DNA of 64,000 nucleotides, taken from contig JAVHXV010000001.1 of the NCBI GenBank assembly GCA_031119475.1, positions 947,340 through 1,011,339 of the forward strand, written 5' to 3'. Position 1 is the first letter of the stretch; each line of letters begins with the position of its first letter. The stretch comes from Pedobacter sp. (lineage in GTDB: Bacteria > Bacteroidota > Bacteroidia > Sphingobacteriales > Sphingobacteriaceae). The position numbers and the translations under genes were made by a program. The notes below the pieces were generated by a model. The model saw only the letters and a list, made by a program, of their open reading frames with translations, searched no databases and had not been told where the DNA came from. Positions 26,679 to 35,772 of the stretch are shown here, in pieces.

Positions 26679-29600
26679 TTATAAGGTTAAGTTAATACCT
26701 GCAGTAATGGTTAATGGTCGCGGATAGGTAGAATAGTCTAAACTTGGCGTCAGGCCGGTCTGGAAGGCAGAGACTTCAGGATCATACCCCTTGTATTTCG
26801 TCCAAGTATAGATGTTCGAAGTGGCAACATACACCCTCAGGTTCGCGATCTTGTACCTGTTGACCAAAGTTTTAGGCAGTGTATAACCAATGTTCAATGT
26901 CTTCAGCCGCAAATAAGAGGCATCTTCCACATATTGTGAGGCATAAAATCCTGCCGAGGTCCTGTTCAGCTTGGGGATATCGGTGTTCTGGTTTTCTGGG
27001 GTCCAGCGGTTCGCAAACTCAGCAAAGGTGTTTTGTCCATTAAAAATAGAGCTCCTTTGTTGGATACCCATTCCTGGTGTGAACCACAGCCTATTGGCAT
27101 TGATGACGTCGTTGCCATAAGACCATTGGAAAAAGATGTTCACATCGAAGTTTTTCCATTTGATGTTGTTGCTCCATCCACCATAGTGAACAGGATAGCC
27201 ATTCCCGATCACCGTGCGGTCATCTGCTGTAATCGTTCCATCGTTGTTGATGTCGATATACTTGTTATCGCCCGGCTGGATGGCTGTACGTGTTGCATTT
27301 CCATTGCCCGGGATATTTCCTTTCAGCACATAAGTTCCATTTGGCAAGCGATCAAAGTCAGAATATTGGTACAATCCATCCGAAATCAGGCCGTAGATCT
27401 GTCCGAGCGGACCACCGATCCTGGCAATGTAAGCTGGTACGCTTGTAAATAAGGCTTCCCAGTTCACCGTCGAGGTAATCGCCTCCTCGCTTTCATCAGA
27501 GAGGGCAATCAGCTTGTTGCGGTTAAAGGTAATGTTGAAACTCGTATTGTACTGGAAATTCGGCTTTCTGATCACATCGCCACCAATGGTAATTTCGATC
27601 CCCTTATTGCTCATGCTTGCAATATTTTTGATGGATGAGGTGTAACCGCTGGAACCAGGGAAAGTGGCACGGTACAATAGATTGGTGGTCGTTTTTTTGT
27701 AGAGTTCAACCGTAAAGTTGAACCTGTCTTTTAAGAAACCAAAATCAAATCCCAAATCTGCCGATTTTGTGGTTTCCCATTGCAGATCAGGATTGGCCAA
27801 GGTACCAGTTACGGCACTCATGCCCTGGTTGGCCCCATTCAGGTAAAGTGGACTGGTAAAATTGATGATGGCATAAGTATCAAAATCACCGATCCGGTTG
27901 TTGCCCACCTCGCCATAGCTGAAACGGAAATTGGCATCAGAAATAAATGGAATGCGCTTCATGAAGTCTTCTTGACTAATTTTCCACTTCACTGCTCCAG
28001 ATGGGAAGTAACTCCACCTGTTGTTGAGCCTAAACTTCGAGCTCCCGTCAGCCCTGAACCTCGTGGTCAGGTAATACCGGTCGTTGTATACATATTCGAT
28101 GCTTCCAAATCCAGAAGCCAGGGCATTCTGTGATCTTCTGGCTGTTGGTGCTCCATCTACCGTACCGGCATCAAGTCCGCTCAGGCCCAATGATTCGTCA
28201 GGGATCTGCATCGAACTGTAACCATAGGCCTGGGTATATACTTTTTGTACTGATGCACCCAATAAGGCATTTAGGCGATGTTTTTTGGCAATGGTAGTAT
28301 TGTATTCCAATAAATTGGTGTTTTCATAGGTATCAACCCTAGCATTGACCAAGGCGCCATTGATACCTTTACTACCGTTTTGGCCACCTGAACGTGTCTG
28401 CGAACCATTGAATGTCTCAGCACGGGTCATGTTGGAGTTAAGATTTCCCCTTACCGTTAATTTTAGGTTTTTAAGGAAGTTGTAACTGACAAAAATAGTC
28501 CCGAGGATATTATTGGTGATGTTGTTCCTCACCTCGTTCTTGGCACTCGAAATCGGATTAAAACGATAATCGGCAATACCATTGCTCGGATCGTAGGTGG
28601 CTTCTTCAAAGTCTTCCTGATTGATGCCAGGCAAAGGGATTGGACGATAGGTATAAACATTATAAAAAAGAGAAGACTGTGCATTACCAACGGGATTGGT
28701 ACCCGTAACCTTTGCAGCGGTATAGGTAAGCATACCACCTACCCTTGCATTGTTGCCCACCTTTTGATCCAGGTTAATCCTGCCCTGATAACGGGTATAG
28801 TCTGAAGCAACGATAATACCTTCCTGGTTAAGAAGATTTCCTGTAATGATATAGTTGGTGCCGCCATTGCCCCCTGAAACAGATAGCGAATGGTTTTGCT
28901 GCGAGCCGGTCCTTAACAGTTCGTCCTGCCAATCGGTTCCTTTCACGTTGCGGTAATCTTCAAGTGTGATACCATTGACCAGGTAGGGATTGCTTCCCAC
29001 GCCGTATTGTTCAGACATGACCTTTACAAATTCGTAAGGACTAAGTAGTTTATAATATTTGGTGGGTTGGTTTATGCCATAATTACCTGAATAATTAATT
29101 TTTGAAGGGCCAGACTCTCCTTTTTTAGTGGTGATTACGATTACCCCGTTCGAACCCCTGGCACCATATATGGCTGTGGAGGAAGCATCTTTCAAAATAT
29201 TGATGCTTTCGATATTGGCAGGGTCGATCAAGTTATTATCGGGGTTTTCAATCGCAAGTCCATCAATGACATATAAAGGTGAACTGCTCTGGGAAATCGA
29301 ACCAATTCCCCGTACGAGTATTGTAATTGGCGAACCTGGTTTTCCATCATTCGAAACCACCTGTACACCTGATACACGTCCGGCCAAAGCCTCTTCAAAC
29401 GAACGGACTGGTGCTTTTTGGAGGTCTGAGATATTCACTGTACCAATGGCACCGGTCAAATCTTTTCGCAGTGTTGTGCCATACCCGGTTACGACCACCT
29501 CATCTAGCCCAGTAGCAGCTTCGCCCAACGCAATGTTAACGGTTACCCTTCCGGCAATCAGGGATTCCTGGGTTTTGTAGCCGAGTAGGCTAAATACCAA

Positions 29601-29840
29601 TGTCTTGTCTGTAGCTGTGGTGGTAATGGCAAAATTGCCACTTTCGTTGGTACTCGTAGCTACTTTCGGCGACTCCTTTACCTGAACGGTTACCCCAGGA
29701 AGAGGCAGTCCCGCCGCATCTTTGACTACTCCTTTAACTACAACTGTCTGTGCCGACAATTGGAGCGAAAATAGCAGCATAGCTAACAGCAAAATGCGAT
29801 TTTTTAAATAGTTGGAACTATTGAATTTCGTTTTGAACAT
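26679..29840 (-). CDS. SusC/RagA-like TonB-dependent outer-membrane transporter
   Basis: A 1053-residue TonB-linked outer-membrane channel. After a signal peptide (to about residue 30, LQLSAQ) come a carboxypeptidase-regulatory-like domain (VVKDAAGLPLPGVTVQVKES, about 33-110), a TonB-box-like DEVVVTGYG, the plug (about 120-240, with LAGRVSGVQVVSNDGKPGSP and IYGARGSNGVIVITTKKG) and a beta barrel to the C-terminus. It imports glycans paired with the SusD downstream. No anti-sigma or STN signalling domain is seen, so it probably does not signal through an ECF sigma factor. It is the first gene of a four-gene operon. Confidence 0.96.
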   Translation of the reverse strand: MFKTKFNSSNYLKNRILLLAMLLFSLQLSAQTVVVKGVVKDAAGLPLPGVTVQVKESPKVATSTNESGNFAITTTATDKTLVFSLLGYKTQESLIAGRVTVNIALGEAATGLDEVVVTGYGTTLRKDLTGAIGTVNISDLQKAPVRSFEEALAGRVSGVQVVSNDGKPGSPITILVRGIGSISQSSSPLYVIDGLAIENPDNNLIDPANIESINILKDASSTAIYGARGSNGVIVITTKKGESGPSKINYSGNYGINQPTKYYKLLSPYEFVKVMSEQYGVGSNPYLVNGITLEDYRNVKGTDWQDELLRTGSQQNHSLSVSGGNGGTNYIITGNLLNQEGIIVASDYTRYQGRINLDQKVGNNARVGGMLTYTAAKVTGTNPVGNAQSSLFYNVYTYRPIPLPGINQEDFEEATYDPSNGIADYRFNPISSAKNEVRNNITNNILGTIFVSYNFLKNLKLTVRGNLNSNMTRAETFNGSQTRSGGQNGSKGINGALVNARVDTYENTNLLEYNTTIAKKHRLNALLGASVQKVYTQAYGYSSMQIPDESLGLSGLDAGTVDGAPTARRSQNALASGFGSIEYVYNDRYYLTTRFRADGSSKFRLNNRWSYFPSGAVKWKISQEDFMKRIPFISDANFRFSYGEVGNNRIGDFDTYAIINFTSPLYLNGANQGMSAVTGTLANPDLQWETTKSADLGFDFGFLKDRFNFTVELYKKTTTNLLYRATFPGSSGYTSSIKNIASMSNKGIEITIGGDVIRKPNFQYNTSFNITFNRNKLIALSDESEEAITSTVNWEALFTSVPAYIARIGGPLGQIYGLISDGLYQYSDFDRLPNGTYVLKGNIPGNGNATRTAIQPGDNKYIDINNDGTITADDRTVIGNGYPVHYGGWSNNIKWKNFDVNIFFQWSYGNDVINANRLWFTPGMGIQQRSSIFNGQNTFAEFANRWTPENQNTDIPKLNRTSAGFYASQYVEDASYLRLKTLNIGYTLPKTLVNRYKIANLRVYVATSNIYTWTKYKGYDPEVSAFQTGLTPSLDYSTYPRPLTITAGINLTL

Positions 29841-29915
29841 AGAACAGTGTTTGGTTAGATTTGGTATTGAGTTGAGATTATCTACCTAAACCATAGGCTA
29901 TTGGCAAACAACTAT

Positions 29916-29927
29916 TCCAAATATATC
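29916..29927 (-). promoter_or_regulatory. GATATATTTGGA site upstream of susC
   Basis: On the minus strand this 12-mer contains TATATTTG, a match to the -7 consensus TAnnTTTG, about 78 bp before the susC start. The identical 12-mer in the same orientation precedes the MFS gene (57087-57098). A -33 element is not clear. Confidence 0.35.
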
Positions 29928-30385
29928 AGTACGAAATGAAGGAATGTGATAGAATATTCTACATGTATAATACTATTTTATAAAGCATTCATATGGGGAT
30001 AAATGGGTTATACGGTATTATATTTCTAACCTAAAGAAGAGGTAAAAGGGAAGAAGGAAGAAGGAAGAAGGAAGAGGTAAGAAGGAAGAAGGAAGAAGGA
30101 AGAGGGAAGAGGGAAAAGGGTTCGCGTAGAAGAAATTGTTCATGAACACTTTGTCATTTCGAGCGTAGCGAGAAATCTCTGAACCATACCGAAACCATAG
30201 CTTTAAGAAATTCCTGTTGCTTTGGGAGCTGTCGGAGTTGCTGCGAGGAAAGTTCGATGATGGATCGGGCATGGCCTGGCTGGTTACGGCCTATTTTGAA
30301 CCTGCCCCGACTTTAGCATGTACAAAGTCGGGGCAGGATTGAATTTGTTATTCCGAGCGCAGCGAGAAATCTCTAAACCCGTATA
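29928..30385. repeat. Spacer with GAAGAAGGAAGAAGG array and two REP-like elements
   Basis: The 545-bp gap between susC and the next gene holds the presumed susC promoter region (29841-30010), a GGAAGAAGGAAGAAGGAAGA array (30050-30118), REP-like elements at 30151-30181 and 30345-30376, and a strong hairpin at 30301-30337. About 120 bp (30182-30300) have no recognised content. Confidence 0.75.
30301..30337 (-). terminator. 14-bp perfect hairpin downstream of a BNR protein gene
   Basis: CCTGCCCCGACTTT (30301-30314) is perfectly complementary to AAAGTCGGGGCAGG (30324-30337), with a 9-nt loop. On the minus strand it begins 49 nt after the stop of the propeller gene at 30386. There is no T-run after it, so it is either a terminator of unusual type or an mRNA 3'-end stabiliser. 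Confidence 0.5.
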
Positions 30386-31666
30386 CTAAATCTTCCAATG
30401 TGTACTCATCACCACAGTTGGCTCGCCCATTTTTGGGGCTTGGTAATAGACGGTCAGGATCGACCCATCTGAAAGTTGTACGCTAGATGGATAGCCCAGA
30501 TCCTGGTTTACGGCGTTGCCCAGATTAATTTCGTTGGCAATATCCCAGGTTTTGCCCTCATCCTTGCTTAGGCAGGCACGGATACCAAATGGTTCGCGCC
30601 GACATCCATATACCACCAATAGCCAACCATTTTTTAGCATCGTTAAATGTGGCGGATAGCCCCATATTCCGGTGCTCCTCATTTCTGTCCATATTTTACC
30701 GCCATCGGTACTTTCAGATTGGAGCAGGTAGCATTGTGTCCTGTCTTTTGGTTCATTGCGTACCAGGGCCAATAACTTGCCAGATTTCAATTCGATGACA
30801 TGTGGTTCCGATAAGGTCGGGAATGCAGGATTCTTGGGCAGATAGCCAATGGTTTTCCAAGTTTTTCCGTCGTCAGTAGATTTTTCGGCCACAACTTCGC
30901 CACGATCTTTCCAGATACCCATGCCCACATACATCAGGTCGCCATTTTTTAAGGAAATCGGGCCGTGCGGAGCGGTTACCACTGTACGGATCGGCTCGCC
31001 CCAGGTCTTGCCCATGTCTTCCGATCGGCGAACCCAATTGCCCAATAGCCGTTTTTTGGCTTCATCTCCTATTTTTTCTGCAATGCGCGCATAACGGTCT
31101 TTGGTAATCTGGTTGGCCTGTCGCTCAAAAGCAAGTGAGGTAAACCAGCTTACCAGCAAGGTTCCTTTTTTGGTCTGGATAATGCCTGCGTCGCGGTCAT
31201 CCAGCTGTGTATTGGTAATCGTTCTTGGCTCAGACCATGTTTTTCCATTGTCATTGGAAGTAATGAGCTGCGTTTTACCGAATGGGCAGATGTGACCATC
31301 CCTATCGCCAGAAAAGGCAACGATCAGTTCATCTGTATGGGTGCGCACAATAGTAGGCCAGCCAATGTACCGGTTCGGCTCCATTACTTTTTTGGTCACC
31401 ACCGTATGGCCGTTCTTATCTAATCCGTATTCAGTACCTACGCCCAAAAATTTGCCAGGTTCCACACAAATGGTCTTGATTTCGAGGATTTCACCAATTC
31501 TATTTAAAATTGGCCCGGTTACATTATGTTCAGTATTTACTGGTAAAGCATCTGCTTCAGGGGTAAATGACTGAGCAAAAGTGGACATGGGAACTACGCT
31601 AGCGGTAGCAGCCAAACTGGCCACATTGAGGAATTTTCTACGATTGAGTGTTGTCTTATTTTTCAT
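30386..31666 (-). CDS. Tat-exported sialidase-like (BNR/Asp-box) beta-propeller protein
   Basis: A 426-residue protein with a twin-arginine type leader (NRRKFLNVASLAATASVVP). Five Asp boxes mark a six-bladed propeller: SNDNGKTWSE, SEDMGKTWGE, STDDGKTWKT, STDGGKIWTE and SKDEGKTWDI. The N-terminal FRIP motif of true sialidases is absent, so automated 'exo-alpha-sialidase' names are doubtful. It probably hydrolyses or eliminates a sugar or sugar-acid linkage in the periplasm. Its start overlaps the SGNH gene end by 11 bp, so the two are translationally linked. It resembles the 43859 protein (shared IRACLSKDEGKTWDI and GYPSSVQLSDGSILTVYY pattern). Confidence 0.82.
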   Translation of the reverse strand: MKNKTTLNRRKFLNVASLAATASVVPMSTFAQSFTPEADALPVNTEHNVTGPILNRIGEILEIKTICVEPGKFLGVGTEYGLDKNGHTVVTKKVMEPNRYIGWPTIVRTHTDELIVAFSGDRDGHICPFGKTQLITSNDNGKTWSEPRTITNTQLDDRDAGIIQTKKGTLLVSWFTSLAFERQANQITKDRYARIAEKIGDEAKKRLLGNWVRRSEDMGKTWGEPIRTVVTAPHGPISLKNGDLMYVGMGIWKDRGEVVAEKSTDDGKTWKTIGYLPKNPAFPTLSEPHVIELKSGKLLALVRNEPKDRTQCYLLQSESTDGGKIWTEMRSTGIWGYPPHLTMLKNGWLLVVYGCRREPFGIRACLSKDEGKTWDIANEINLGNAVNQDLGYPSSVQLSDGSILTVYYQAPKMGEPTVVMSTHWKI

Positions 31667-32387
31667 AACTATCGTTCATCATTCTGTTTAAAACTGCGGG
31701 ATAACTATCGCCTTTTACCGTACCCATGCCTGTCATTTGATAGCCAAAGGTGATGCTGTCGCCAAAACATACGATGCTTTCTACACCTGGCATATTGTAC
31801 TGGATCGCCTGGAAAACGGCTGTTCCAATTACCCTATATCCTATTTTGGTAGGATGTACGCCATCAGTGATGCCCGAATTGGCCATGTTCTGGAATAGCG
31901 ATTCCTGATCAACACCCGCACCACCACAAGCAGTTAGTACCTGATGGAGATCAATCAATTTCACCTTATTTTTCTTGGCCAATTTTTTAATGATTCGATT
32001 GGCTGAATCGACCCACGATTGTGGCCGGCTTTCACCATACGCCTTACGGTCTTGCCGTGCAAAAATGTATTCATCATTTACCGGAGGAATGGTCATGATC
32101 ATCAGTTTCGACTTCTTCTTGATGAGCGTAATCAACTCCTGATAGTTTTTTTCATATTGGGCAAAAGAAAGGCGGTTGCGTTCATTGAGCATATCGTTGG
32201 TGCCGATCATCATGATGACCAGTTGGGGATCCTTCGCGAAAACATCTTTGTCGAGTCTTTTTAAGAGGTCTTCGGTATTATTGCCATTATAGCCTGCATT
32301 GGTTATTTTCACCTTCATTTCCTGAGCTTTAAGCATGAAACTAATTAATATGAAGCAAGTGGTTAGGATTGATTTAAATTGGGTCAT
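31656..32387 (-). CDS. SGNH/GDSL hydrolase with circularly permuted block order
   Basis: A 243-residue exported esterase-like protein with a signal peptide ending near residue 22 (MLKAQ). The SGNH blocks are in an unusual order: block II GYNGN (32-36), block III GTND (62-65), block V DGVHP (175-179, catalytic Asp175/His178), and only then block I GDSITFG (209-215, nucleophile Ser211). In canonical enzymes the GDS block is N-terminal. All catalytic residues are present, so a working permuted esterase is plausible, for example a deacetylase for the glycan. It overlaps the next gene by 11 bp. A repeat array lies immediately upstream, so no N-terminal GDS block has been missed. Confidence 0.8.
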   Translation of the reverse strand: MTQFKSILTTCFILISFMLKAQEMKVKITNAGYNGNNTEDLLKRLDKDVFAKDPQLVIMMIGTNDMLNERNRLSFAQYEKNYQELITLIKKKSKLMIMTIPPVNDEYIFARQDRKAYGESRPQSWVDSANRIIKKLAKKNKVKLIDLHQVLTACGGAGVDQESLFQNMANSGITDGVHPTKIGYRVIGTAVFQAIQYNMPGVESIVCFGDSITFGYQMTGMGTVKGDSYPAVLNRMMNDSYEK

Positions 32388-32389
32388 TG

Positions 32390-32490
<101 letters not shown>

Positions 32491-32491
32491 C

Positions 32492-33283
32492 TTACCAAGC
32501 CGTCCATCCCCCATCAACGAAAAGATTTTGTCCGGTAATAAACGAGGCTCCATTGCCTACCAAGAATACCGCTGCTCCCGCAATTTCTTCTGCTTTTCCT
32601 ACCCTGCCCATCGGTATCTTATCTGCTAATCTCCCTATAAATTCTGGTTGTTGGCGCTGTATATTCGGATTTGGGAATGGACCTGGTGAGATGCAGTTGC
32701 AACGGACATTGTCTTTACCGTAATGTACGGCCAAATACCGCGTCAATTGTACGATACCTGCCTTGCCGACACCATATTCTACAGGGTTTGGGTTCATCGG
32801 CATCATATAGACTTTTGGATCTGGCGAAACAGAGCCATACATGCTCGAAAACAGCACGATACTGCCCGATTTATTGGCTTTCATGGCATTTCCTACCGCC
32901 CGGCTGAACATAAAAGTCGAAGTTATCCCATCATGGTTTACCATGTCAAAATCTTCTGCGGTCAATTCGTCAAAAGCTTTGGCAGTTGATGAAAAGCTCA
33001 GATCGATCAAACCATCTGGAGCGCCGATTGCATCAACTTGGGCGTTTACAAAAGCCACGCTATCTACTGTTTTCCTTGTATTTAAAGTAACTGGGCTCAA
33101 ATTTTCTGGGCTAGGCAACGAATCGATAAACTGTTTGGCTTTATCTTCGATGTCGATGCAAGTTACGGTTGCCCCAGCACTTTGCAGCAGCTTAACAACA
33201 GACTGCCCCAAGTATCCCGCAGCACCTACCACCCATATTTTTTTGCCAGATAGGCCAAATGCATTCTGAAAAACTGTTTCCAT
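32492..33283 (-). CDS. SDR family oxidoreductase (canonical YxxxK)
   Basis: A 263-residue short-chain dehydrogenase. The dinucleotide loop is GAAGYLG (20-26), Ser146/Ser147 lie in VLFSSMYG, and the catalytic pair is Tyr170 and Lys174 in PVEYGVGKAG. It ends with ITGQNLFVDGGWTAW. The insertion SPDPKVYMMPMNPNPVEY before the active Tyr recalls the PtmA-like subgroup linked to unusual sugar-acid metabolism (inference by pattern). Probable reaction: NAD(P)-dependent oxidation or reduction of a sugar or sugar-acid intermediate. It lies 2 nt from the SGNH gene upstream in the operon. Confidence 0.9.
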   Translation of the reverse strand: METVFQNAFGLSGKKIWVVGAAGYLGQSVVKLLQSAGATVTCIDIEDKAKQFIDSLPSPENLSPVTLNTRKTVDSVAFVNAQVDAIGAPDGLIDLSFSSTAKAFDELTAEDFDMVNHDGITSTFMFSRAVGNAMKANKSGSIVLFSSMYGSVSPDPKVYMMPMNPNPVEYGVGKAGIVQLTRYLAVHYGKDNVRCNCISPGPFPNPNIQRQQPEFIGRLADKIPMGRVGKAEEIAGAAVFLVGNGASFITGQNLFVDGGWTAW

Positions 33284-33285
33284 GT

Positions 33286-34068
33286 TTAATTTTTTGTTAA
33301 ATATTTTCCTTTGATTAAAATTGAGGCCCAGATCGCATAGCCCTCACCTGTCAAATGCACACCATCGTAACTTAAATTCGCCTTTAGCTTACCTTCTTGG
33401 TCAACAAAAGCACTGTAAAGGTCAATCAGTGTAATTTTCTCTTTATTTGCCAACAGTTTGAGCGCCGCATTGATGGCGATCACATGATCGTTTTTATAAT
33501 GGTTGGTCAGCTTCTTGAATGTATCGTTGGTGGGCAACAGGGTCTGGAAATAAATTTTCGTAGTGGGCGATTTTCTTTTGATGATCGAGATCATCCGCTG
33601 GTAATTGTTCAGGATGACCTCATCGGGAATATTCTTCGCAATATCGTTGATGCCGATCAGGATAAAGATTTTCTGTGGATGTCCCATGATCGCCTCGTCC
33701 AATCGCTCCAGCACACCAAAGGTAATATCTCCTGGAATGCCCCTATTTTTGATATTGTCCATCCGCAGCTGTTCATTCCAATTGGTCCAATGTGTCAGGC
33801 TGTTGCCCATAAACACAATATCGTTTGTACTGTGCTTAAAAGAAAGGAATTGATCAACCTGCGACTTGTACAGGTCTGGTCGCGAAGTACTGTCGTAAGC
33901 CAATTTTTGGGCATTGGCCGATAAGGTATCGGTGAGCATAATCGCCAAGAGCATTAACAAAATAGGGAGATCACTTCGCCACTGCCTCGCTCGCAAATGG
34001 GGTTGGATTACGGATTCGACCTTCAACCTTGAACTTTTAACTTTCAACTTTTTACTCTTGCTAGGCAT
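33286..34068 (-). CDS. SGNH/GDSL hydrolase, canonical order, repeat-derived N-terminus
   Basis: A 260-residue exported esterase-like protein. Blocks are in the usual order: GNSLT with Ser90 (GNS for GDS), NRGIPGD, GIND (139-142), and DGVH with Asp235/His238. It should deacylate a carbohydrate. The hydrophobic signal segment is residues 34-54 (LPILLMLLAIMLTDTLSANAQ region). Before it lie about 33 residues encoded by AAAGTTAAAAGTTCAAGG repeat words and a REP-like element (33967-33998). The ATG at 34068 has a good Shine-Dalgarno (GGAGGA) and overlaps the upstream SDR stop by 8 bp. A start at 33954 would remove the repeat-derived part. Confidence 0.85.
   Translation of the reverse strand: MPSKSKKLKVKSSRLKVESVIQPHLRARQWRSDLPILLMLLAIMLTDTLSANAQKLAYDSTSRPDLYKSQVDQFLSFKHSTNDIVFMGNSLTHWTNWNEQLRMDNIKNRGIPGDITFGVLERLDEAIMGHPQKIFILIGINDIAKNIPDEVILNNYQRMISIIKRKSPTTKIYFQTLLPTNDTFKKLTNHYKNDHVIAINAALKLLANKEKITLIDLYSAFVDQEGKLKANLSYDGVHLTGEGYAIWASILIKGKYLTKN
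33967..33998 (-). repeat. REP-like element inside the SGNH coding region, copy 4
   Basis: On the minus strand, CATTTGCGAGCGAGGCAGTG followed by GCGAAGTGATCTCC is a diverged member of the REP-like family. It is the only copy inside a reading frame; it encodes part of the extended signal-peptide n-region (HLRARQWRSDL). Confidence 0.5.
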
Positions 34069-34843
34069 TCAATCCTCCATCCATCAGGATATTCTCGCCA
34101 TTGATGTATGCTCCTGCCTGTGAGCTCAACAATACAACAAGTCCCTTGATGTCATCGCTATTGGCCATTCTTCTTAGTGGCACCTTGTTGGTGTAGTTTT
34201 GTAAAAACCGTTCGGGCTGATTGTTGAATAGCCCTCCCGGACTGATGCAATTGACCCGAATATTTTTTCCAGCCAGGTGTTTTGCCATGTATCGTGTCAA
34301 ATTGATGAGTCCGGCATTATGGAAGAAATAATCCGGCGGAAGGTCTCTTCCCATGTCGGTACCATCATAATTCGAATAATCTGGCCCAAACATGCCCATC
34401 ATCGAACTGATGTTGATGATCGAACCTCCATCCTCGTTGTTGGCAATCAGATCGCCCATTTCCCTTAAAATGTCTACCATTCCGGTGGCATTCACTTCCA
34501 TCGAAGCGGCAAATTGTTCTATAGGTGCCATGTATCCTTTCATCGTTCTGGCCACGGCGTTGTTTACAAATCCGTTCAGTTTACCAAAACGTTCCATGAT
34601 CTCTCTTTTGATCGTCATCACCGATTCGTGGCTGCCCTGATCAAGCTGAAGGCCATGTACATCCAATCCTGCCGACTTGAATTTATCGGCCACAGCCGTT
34701 ACATTTTCGAGGTTTCTGGAAGCAATAATGACGGTTGCACCCGCTTCCGCAAGGCCTTCGGCAATACATTTTCCATAGTTACCTGCTCCTCCGCTCACCA
34801 AGATGACCTTACCCGTTAAATTGAAAAGTTCTTTTACATTCAT
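34061..34843 (-). CDS. SDR family oxidoreductase with YxxxN in place of YxxxK
   Basis: A 260-residue short-chain dehydrogenase-like protein. The cofactor loop is GGAGNYG (18-24), the NNAV element is at about 94-97, and Ser146/Ser147 lie in INISSMMG. The active-site stretch is PPDYFFHNAG: Tyr172 is kept, but the position of the catalytic Lys (176) is Asn. The rest is normal (RVNCISPGG, INGENILMDGG). The Lys normally lowers the Tyr pKa and holds the ribose, so catalysis may be altered or a different residue may serve. It overlaps the Gfo/Idh gene by 4 bp (ATGA), showing tight coupling. Confidence 0.88.
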   Translation of the reverse strand: MNVKELFNLTGKVILVSGGAGNYGKCIAEGLAEAGATVIIASRNLENVTAVADKFKSAGLDVHGLQLDQGSHESVMTIKREIMERFGKLNGFVNNAVARTMKGYMAPIEQFAASMEVNATGMVDILREMGDLIANNEDGGSIINISSMMGMFGPDYSNYDGTDMGRDLPPDYFFHNAGLINLTRYMAKHLAGKNIRVNCISPGGLFNNQPERFLQNYTNKVPLRRMANSDDIKGLVVLLSSQAGAYINGENILMDGGLNA

Positions 34844-35763
34844 GATGCCAACGTTATAAGTTTTCCACCTTGTTTTAAGCTTTCATCGCCAGCAATCAGT
34901 ACATTGATCAATTGCTCAGTCTTTGCAAAATCTAGTCTTGGTTCGCCATCCCTTACCGACCTGATGAACTCGATAATGTTATCCCTGAACATGGCATAGG
35001 AGTTTTTTACCTCGTAAAGTTTCCAATTTTGCTGTCCAAAGATGGAGAATTGAAAAGTTCCCGAAATCTCCATCATCAATTGGATGACTATCTGCGGACC
35101 ATTTTCCAGGTTGATGGTTACAATGGCCGCATCTTCCTTTCCCGAATTGACCACACTAATGGGCTTTGGATCATTTAAGATGGAAAATATGGCCTCTAAC
35201 ATGTGGATACCGTACTTGATCCAGTCTTTCTTGCCCACTGCGGTAATCAGTTCAATTTTACCCAGATTGGGCAGATCGGTCTTGGCAGTCATGCATTCGC
35301 TCGCATAGCGCATCGATGAACAGGACATGATGAATTTACCTTTCGCGATTTCGGCTGCAAAATAGTTTAGGTCATCACGGCTGCTGCATAAAGGCTTGTC
35401 GATAAAGATTGGCACATTGGCATCGATAAAAGGCTTGGCCATTTCCCTATGGTTTTCGGCATCGTCCCTAGCTAGGATCACTGCATCAACCTGTCCAATC
35501 ATGTCTGCCGGCGAAGCTACTACATTTTCGATTTTAGCGGATTTAGCAATCTGTTTGGCCAAAGACTGGTCCTGTGCCCATACATGGGTGACTTGGGCTC
35601 CTGGAAGACCTAGGGTAGCCTGGTTTGCATTCAGATAGGTAGTAACGGCCGGGAAGCCTAAATCTTCTATTTCTTTCCCATCAAAATCGCCATTGATGAT
35701 GGCCGACCATGACGAAGGATGTGCATTACCGGGGCTCATGCCTATGATGCCTATTTTAATCAT
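34840..35763 (-). CDS. Gfo/Idh/MocA family oxidoreductase
   Basis: A 307-residue NAD(P)-dependent sugar dehydrogenase-like protein. The N-terminal Rossmann fold begins MIKIGIIGMSPGNAHPSSW, a variant of the GxGxxG loop. The family EKP-type motif appears as FIDKPLCSS (about residue 126), with Lys in the catalytic position. The C-terminal alpha/beta domain covers about 130-290. Family members oxidise or epimerise sugars and inositols. It is in the operon running from the lipoprotein at 36807 to the SDR at 32492. Confidence 0.88.
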   Translation of the reverse strand: MIKIGIIGMSPGNAHPSSWSAIINGDFDGKEIEDLGFPAVTTYLNANQATLGLPGAQVTHVWAQDQSLAKQIAKSAKIENVVASPADMIGQVDAVILARDDAENHREMAKPFIDANVPIFIDKPLCSSRDDLNYFAAEIAKGKFIMSCSSMRYASECMTAKTDLPNLGKIELITAVGKKDWIKYGIHMLEAIFSILNDPKPISVVNSGKEDAAIVTINLENGPQIVIQLMMEISGTFQFSIFGQQNWKLYEVKNSYAMFRDNIIEFIRSVRDGEPRLDFAKTEQLINVLIAGDESLKQGGKLITLAS

Positions 35764-35772
35764 TGCTTAAGA

